A DNA stretch of 64,000 nt. Source: Tretioscincus oriximinensis (taxonomy: Eukaryota; Chordata; Lepidosauria; Squamata; Gymnophthalmidae). The stretch is taken from the NCBI GenBank assembly GCA_022410635.1, contig JAJVDF010000165.1, positions 1,124,434 through 1,188,433 of the forward strand, written 5' to 3'. A program made the position numbers and the translations under genes. The number at the start of each line of letters is the position of its first letter. Position 1 is the stretch's first letter. This document shows, piece by piece, positions 62,701-64,000 of this stretch. The notes beneath the pieces were generated by a model that worked only from the letters and a program-made list of their open reading frames with translations, searched no databases and was not told where the DNA came from.

Positions 62701-64000
62701 AGAACCCATTCCATATATATCATGTGAGTCAGATATACTGTAAAAACCAGTATCCCTGGGGGTGCAGTTTGTCTAAACCCCTACCTTTCTTATGCAGCAA
62801 TTACTGAATAAGGTTTTGAATTGCACTGTGGGCTACGTCACTGCATTAGAAAATAGAGGTCACAGTATTGGAGCAGCATGGGACCAAAAGAGTAATTTGC
62901 TCCCTATAAATTGTTTATGAAAAAAAAACAAGACCAAGAATTGTTTTATATCTTCCTTCAGCGCAGTTGTTCTGAAATATTTGTTTGCAGAACTAACAAA
63001 ACAATGATACCAAGTGACCTGATATATCGATCATAACTGAAAATACTGGGAAAGAGAGAAAAAGAAAGGAAATGGTGGCAGCGTTGTTACCTTTTGGACT
63101 CTATGGAAACTGAAAGCCTCTCATGTAGGATATAATCCAAGGGTTGCAAGGGTTCTAGAGGCCTTCTTTCTGCCTATTAATGTGGATTGTAGGTGGCCCA
63201 TTTCGCATGCTCCAACCCCACAAGATAAAGTGTATACTAGGTGGGGATGCCGAAATTGGGATCCTAGTTTAGGCCAGTACTGATATTGGCATACTAGAGT
63301 AGTATATCAGAATGCAGCAGATAGTATGCCTCTGTGACCCAGTATACCCCAGGAAGTACAACATCAGTGCAACTTTTGGAACTGGGTACAAGGACTGCAT
63401 GGAATCAGTTTCTCTAATTCCAAAAGGATGTGCATCCCAAGTTGGGTGCCTGCTTTGAGATTCAAGAAGCAAGTGCATTAAAGTTGCATCTCCATTAATA
63501 TTCACAGCCATCTTCTGTGAAGCCAATTTCCAAAACTCTTCATGAAGATTGCCTTTACAGCATAGTGGAGACTTAAGCATTGTCCATAATAGAATGATAT
63601 AACAAGATGCAGGGCGAAAATGGAAAATAGTGGTCCATTGCATATAATATTATACCTATTCATTTATCACAGGTAATATTGCTGCTGCTGTTCAACAACA
63701 TTCCTTCATCATAAAGTGTAGCTTTGTGTATAGTTCACAATAATTAGTACGAATCCAAGAATCAACCAAGTGGATGTACTTATCCTATATTAATCATTTA
63801 CTCAGTGGGTTACCTGGTTGATAGGGTGGGTGGGTCTATCAGTCCAGATATCACACTGTCCCACACTCAAAAAGTTTCAACAATTGACAAGATACCAAAA
63901 TAGGTTGTAACGTAGAACTATCTTCAGAGATGCTATTTTCTTTAATATGTGTATCATTAGACCAGTGGAAATGGAAAACTAGAATTCAACGAGTTCAAAG
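38580..64000 (+). CDS. CAPN9: CAPN9, calpain-9 (3' end outside window)
   Basis: Calpain-9 (nCL-4) is a calcium-dependent cytosolic cysteine protease of the digestive tract, known to pair with calpain-8. Exons: 38580-38792, 42645-42714, 45121-45239, 46365-46498, 47599-47767, 48136-48219, 48920-49005, 49866-49943, 50774-50934, 55170-55327, 57073-57281, 58338-58374, 59661-59741, 60896-60953, 62450-62514, 63961 to the window edge. Phases agree, giving about 587 of the usual 690 residues. Catalytic Cys97 (GDCWLLAAI), His254 (KGHAYSVTG) and Asn278 ([13 protein letters not shown]) are present at the positions I know for human CAPN9. The two protease core lobes span about residues 40-340, the calpain-type beta-sandwich about 345-500, and the penta-EF-hand domain starts near 530 and is truncated. 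An in-frame TAA at 38556-38558 supports the start. The MPHVYQDP start and [20 protein letters not shown] favour CAPN9 over paralogues. Confidence 0.97.
39690..39955 (-). mobile_element. Full type B SINE (reverse)
   Basis: Starts with a (TTTG)n tail and the 3' block (CACCTGAAGGTCTAAGGG, GGCCAACCATAGGG) and runs to the tRNA head ending in AAACTGGCTC. Lies in CAPN9 intron 1. Confidence 0.7.
40449..40512. repeat. AAC/AATATT microsatellite
   Basis: AACAACATC units pass to a (TAATAT)n run in CAPN9 intron 1. Confidence 0.85.
41060..41275 (+). mobile_element. CR1-like LINE 3' end, diverged
   Basis: Has GTATTGGACTAGATGGGCTG then TGGCTTGATCCATCCT, in CAPN9 intron 1. The terminal octamers have decayed. 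Confidence 0.5.
42119..42388. mobile_element. Small inverted-repeat DNA element (hAT-like)
   Basis: Ends GGGTGCATCTACGTG and, in reverse, AGGTGCATCCATGTG, enclosing about 240 bp without coding capacity. Lies in CAPN9 intron 1, shortly before exon 2. Confidence 0.4.
42645..42714 (+). CDS. CAPN9: CAPN9 exon 2
   Basis: Acceptor is gttttttaag and donor CTTG|gtgagt; 70 bp. Encodes [20 protein letters not shown] then GEL, just before the catalytic Cys exon. Too short to stand out as an open frame. Confidence 0.95.
42796..42963. mobile_element. Diverged hammerhead-like repeat pair
   Basis: The left part (GTATAAGCTTTTGTATAG) is in reverse, and the right part (GTTTAGTCTACAAAGG, GGTGCTATC, TTAGTCTCTTAAATACTACT) is forward. 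It lies in CAPN9 intron 2. Confidence 0.45.
43221..43306 (-). repeat. GTATAT microsatellite joined to retroposon 3' tail
   Basis: A (GTATATAT)n-like run at 43221-43270 leads into TTTATACTTATACCCTGAAG and GTCTCAGGGTGGCC. The microsatellite probably grew from the retroposon tail. Confidence 0.55.
43540..44617 (+). mobile_element. 5'-truncated L1-like LINE in CAPN9 intron 2
   Basis: The insert 43549-44608 is flanked by the 9-bp duplication atttgtacg and ends in a short poly-A. It encodes the ORF2 C-terminus in broken frames: [20 protein letters not shown], then [20 protein letters not shown] with the HxFW motif typical of L1 ORF2 ends. Confidence 0.78.
44625..44703 (+). mobile_element. CR1-like 3' fragment with internal deletion
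   Basis: AGCCTGGATAGCTTTAAGA passes directly to TTGATTCAGTATGGCTCCTC and TTGGGTTCTTA. It abuts the L1 insertion that ends at 44617. Confidence 0.45.
45121..45239 (+). CDS. CAPN9: CAPN9 exon 3 (catalytic Cys97)
   Basis: Acceptor is taatttctag and donor CAG|gtaaaa; 119 bp. Encodes [20 protein letters not shown] with the active-site Cys, then [12 protein letters not shown]. Confidence 0.96.
45740..45821. mobile_element. 82-bp Tc1-like miniature inverted-repeat element
   Basis: Perfect 21-bp terminal inverted repeats (ACACTATATTGCCAAAAGTA plus T) enclose about 40 bp. The motif is familiar from Tc1-like elements of vertebrates. The left flank is TA-like; the right flank is decayed. Confidence 0.7.
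46365..46498 (+). CDS. CAPN9: CAPN9 exon 4
   Basis: Acceptor is tacatag and donor CCAA|gtaagc; 134 bp. Encodes [20 protein letters not shown] and [18 protein letters not shown] of protease lobe PC1. Confidence 0.96.
47599..47767 (+). CDS. CAPN9: CAPN9 exon 5
   Basis: Acceptor is aatgccag and donor GAT|gtaagt; 169 bp. Encodes [20 protein letters not shown] then TGGV, the conserved hinge between PC1 and PC2. Confidence 0.96.
48136..48219 (+). CDS. CAPN9: CAPN9 exon 6 (catalytic His254)
   Basis: Acceptor is tatattttag and donor GAG|gtaagt; 84 bp, 28 codons. Encodes [20 protein letters not shown] with the active-site His, then YSVTGVDE. Confidence 0.96.
48493..48695 (-). mobile_element. Diverged SINE (reverse)
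   Basis: Has an AGAAGAAGAG start and a TATATCCCGC 3'-end motif, then CAACAGACACCTTGGAGCTG and ATCCCAAGGTCACACAGCTG of the type B body. Lies in CAPN9 intron 6. Confidence 0.55.
48920..49005 (+). CDS. CAPN9: CAPN9 exon 7 (catalytic Asn278)
   Basis: Acceptor is ttcattctag and donor GACAA|gttagc; 86 bp. Encodes [20 protein letters not shown] then EWNGAWSD. The donor is weak (GTTAGC), but it is the only choice that joins exon 8 in frame. Confidence 0.92.
49455..49685 (+). mobile_element. tRNA-headed SINE, type B
   Basis: Head CAGAGCCAGTTTGGTGTAGT with A- and B-box-like blocks (GGTTCAATTCCCC), then CCTTGGGTCAGTCACAG, CACAGGGTGTCTGTTG and the 3' block GGTTGGCCGCCCTGA. It resembles SINEs widespread in lizards. 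Lies in CAPN9 intron 7. Confidence 0.7.
49866..49943 (+). CDS. CAPN9: CAPN9 exon 8
   Basis: Acceptor is tttatctcaag and donor TTCTG|gtaaat; 78 bp. Encodes [20 protein letters not shown] then DDGEFW, the end of PC2. Confidence 0.92.
50774..50934 (+). CDS. CAPN9: CAPN9 exon 9
   Basis: Acceptor is gttaaatag and donor ATAG|gtgagt; 161 bp. Encodes [20 protein letters not shown] and [14 protein letters not shown], entering the beta-sandwich domain. Confidence 0.95.
51290..51525 (-). mobile_element. CR1-like LINE 3' end (reverse)
   Basis: In CAPN9 intron 9: AAGAACATAAGAAAAGCCAT, then GGCCCACCAGATGCACCTGG, clearly the same family as 34873-35150. Confidence 0.68.
52281..53879 (+). mobile_element. 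5'-truncated L1-like LINE in CAPN9 intron 9
   Basis: The insert 52291-53869 is framed by the 10-bp duplication cattcaggtg (52281-52290 and 53870-53879) and ends in an A/T-rich tail with AATA repeats. Interrupted reading frames resemble the C-terminal half of L1 ORF2: an [12 protein letters not shown] stretch, [16 protein letters not shown], and a terminal cysteine-motif region ending [18 protein letters not shown]. Frameshifts and stops show it is dead. Confidence 0.8.
53941..54061. repeat. Nested inverted repeat in CAPN9 intron 9
   Basis: A perfect 16-bp arm TAAGGGTCTAACCCTA (53991-54006) pairs with 54031-54046. An outer 16-bp arm (53941-53956 with 54046-54061, one mismatch) is offset by a 34-base extra stretch on the left. 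Confidence 0.85.
55170..55327 (+). CDS. CAPN9: CAPN9 exon 10
   Basis: Acceptor is aattttcag and donor GAG|gtattt; 158 bp. Encodes [20 protein letters not shown] then [20 protein letters not shown]. It follows the longest CAPN9 intron (4.2 kb), which was enlarged by an L1 insertion. Confidence 0.95.
55746..56212 (+). mobile_element. Internal L1 fragment with rearrangement
   Basis: This is nearly the same sequence as 52559-52783 joined directly to 52971-53213, with 187 bp missing at the join and no poly-A tail. It is framed by about 54-bp direct repeats (55691-55745 and 56213-56265). See findings. Confidence 0.75.
57073..57281 (+). CDS. CAPN9: CAPN9 exon 11
   Basis: Acceptor is cctactgcag and donor CAAA|gtgagt; 209 bp. 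Encodes [20 protein letters not shown] and [19 protein letters not shown] of the beta-sandwich domain. Confidence 0.95.
57779..58104 (+). mobile_element. Diverged type A SINE
   Basis: Older copy in CAPN9 intron 11 with recognisable head (GGCTCAATCGCTGAGG), body and a degenerate CTTCGTCTTC tail. Ends about 230 bases before the 37-bp exon 12. Confidence 0.65.
58338..58374 (+). CDS. CAPN9: CAPN9 exon 12 (37 bp micro-exon)
   Basis: Acceptor is tctttcacag and donor GAG|gtaggt. Encodes [13 protein letters not shown] with the split Lys codon. The start of the linker to the EF-hand domain; supported by phase and similarity. Confidence 0.92.
59661..59741 (+). CDS. CAPN9: CAPN9 exon 13
   Basis: Acceptor is ctttttacag and donor GAG|gtaaca; 81 bp. 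Encodes a Glu/Gln-rich linker ([19 protein letters not shown]) and IAGE, as in calpain PEF domains. Confidence 0.94.
60896..60953 (+). CDS. CAPN9: CAPN9 exon 14 (first EF-hand helix)
   Basis: Acceptor is tcaatgtag and donor AAGA|gtaagt; 58 bp. Encodes [19 protein letters not shown]. Confidence 0.94.
60985..61198. mobile_element. Inverted-pair hammerhead-like retroelement with target duplication
   Basis: Two opposed copies of the repeat meet head to head. The 214-bp unit is flanked by a perfect 13-bp duplication, atatttacctctt (60972-60984 and 61199-61211). Lies in CAPN9 intron 14, 31 bases past exon 14. Confidence 0.75.
62450..62514 (+). CDS. CAPN9: CAPN9 exon 15
   Basis: Acceptor is atttccccccag and donor GAT|gtatcc; 65 bp. 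Encodes [20 protein letters not shown] then Asp, the helix entering the second EF-hand loop. Confidence 0.93.
63961..64000 (+). CDS. CAPN9: CAPN9 exon 16 (cut by window edge)
   Basis: Acceptor is tatcattag. Encodes [13 protein letters not shown], which with the preceding Asp gives an EF-hand loop (D-x-S-x-N-x-K-x-x-x-x-E). The rest of the domain lies beyond the window. Confidence 0.92.

Noticed and set aside
63269..63643. 124-codon minus-strand open frame in the last CAPN9 intron of the window
   Set aside because: No recognisable family and no splice or start support; probably chance.

Overview
This is vertebrate nuclear DNA, most likely from a squamate reptile (lizard or snake). The genes have short exons with GT/AG introns. 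Intron and intergenic DNA is crowded with CR1-like and L1-like LINE fragments, tRNA-headed SINEs, Tc1/mariner-type and hAT-like inverted-repeat elements and microsatellites. Angiotensin I has Val5, as is usual outside mammals. The gene order COG2 (+), AGT (-), CAPN9 (+) matches the mammalian block on human 1q42.

Region 1 (about 1-17.2 kb) holds the 3' part of COG2, a Golgi tethering-complex subunit. It has 13 coding exons that join without a frame break and end in a stop at 16888-16890. A candidate polyadenylation signal lies at 17198. The 5' exons are outside the window.

Region 2 (16.9-21.3 kb) is the convergent COG2/AGT intergenic space. It has no supported gene and holds hammerhead-like, CR1-like and SINE repeats.

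Region 3 (21.3-29.1 kb, minus strand) holds the complete AGT (angiotensinogen) coding region in four exons. The two middle exons are 268 and 145 bp. A candidate non-coding first exon and TATA-like promoter lie near 29.05-29.14 kb. The precursor is predicted at 451 residues, with the decapeptide DRVYVHPFFL directly after a 15-residue signal sequence.

Region 4 (29.2-38.6 kb) is the divergent AGT/CAPN9 intergenic space. It is repeat-rich, with an inverted pair of non-autonomous DNA elements, a TA-flanked element carrying an internal minisatellite, a palindromic hammerhead-like repeat and a full SINE.

Region 5 (38.6-64.0 kb) holds CAPN9 from its start codon through 16 exons. It is cut off inside the calcium-binding penta-EF-hand region. 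Cys97, His254 and Asn278 form the intact protease triad.

The three genes do not form a pathway. COG2 works in Golgi traffic, AGT is the secreted renin substrate and CAPN9 is a calcium-dependent protease. The less ordinary signals lie in the non-coding DNA. They are a 95%-matched 83-bp-arm hairpin in an AGT intron, a family of hammerhead-ribozyme-like repeats (one an inverted pair with a 13-bp target duplication), and an internal L1 fragment framed by about 54-bp direct repeats. All identifications come from reading the sequence and recalling protein families; no search was run.
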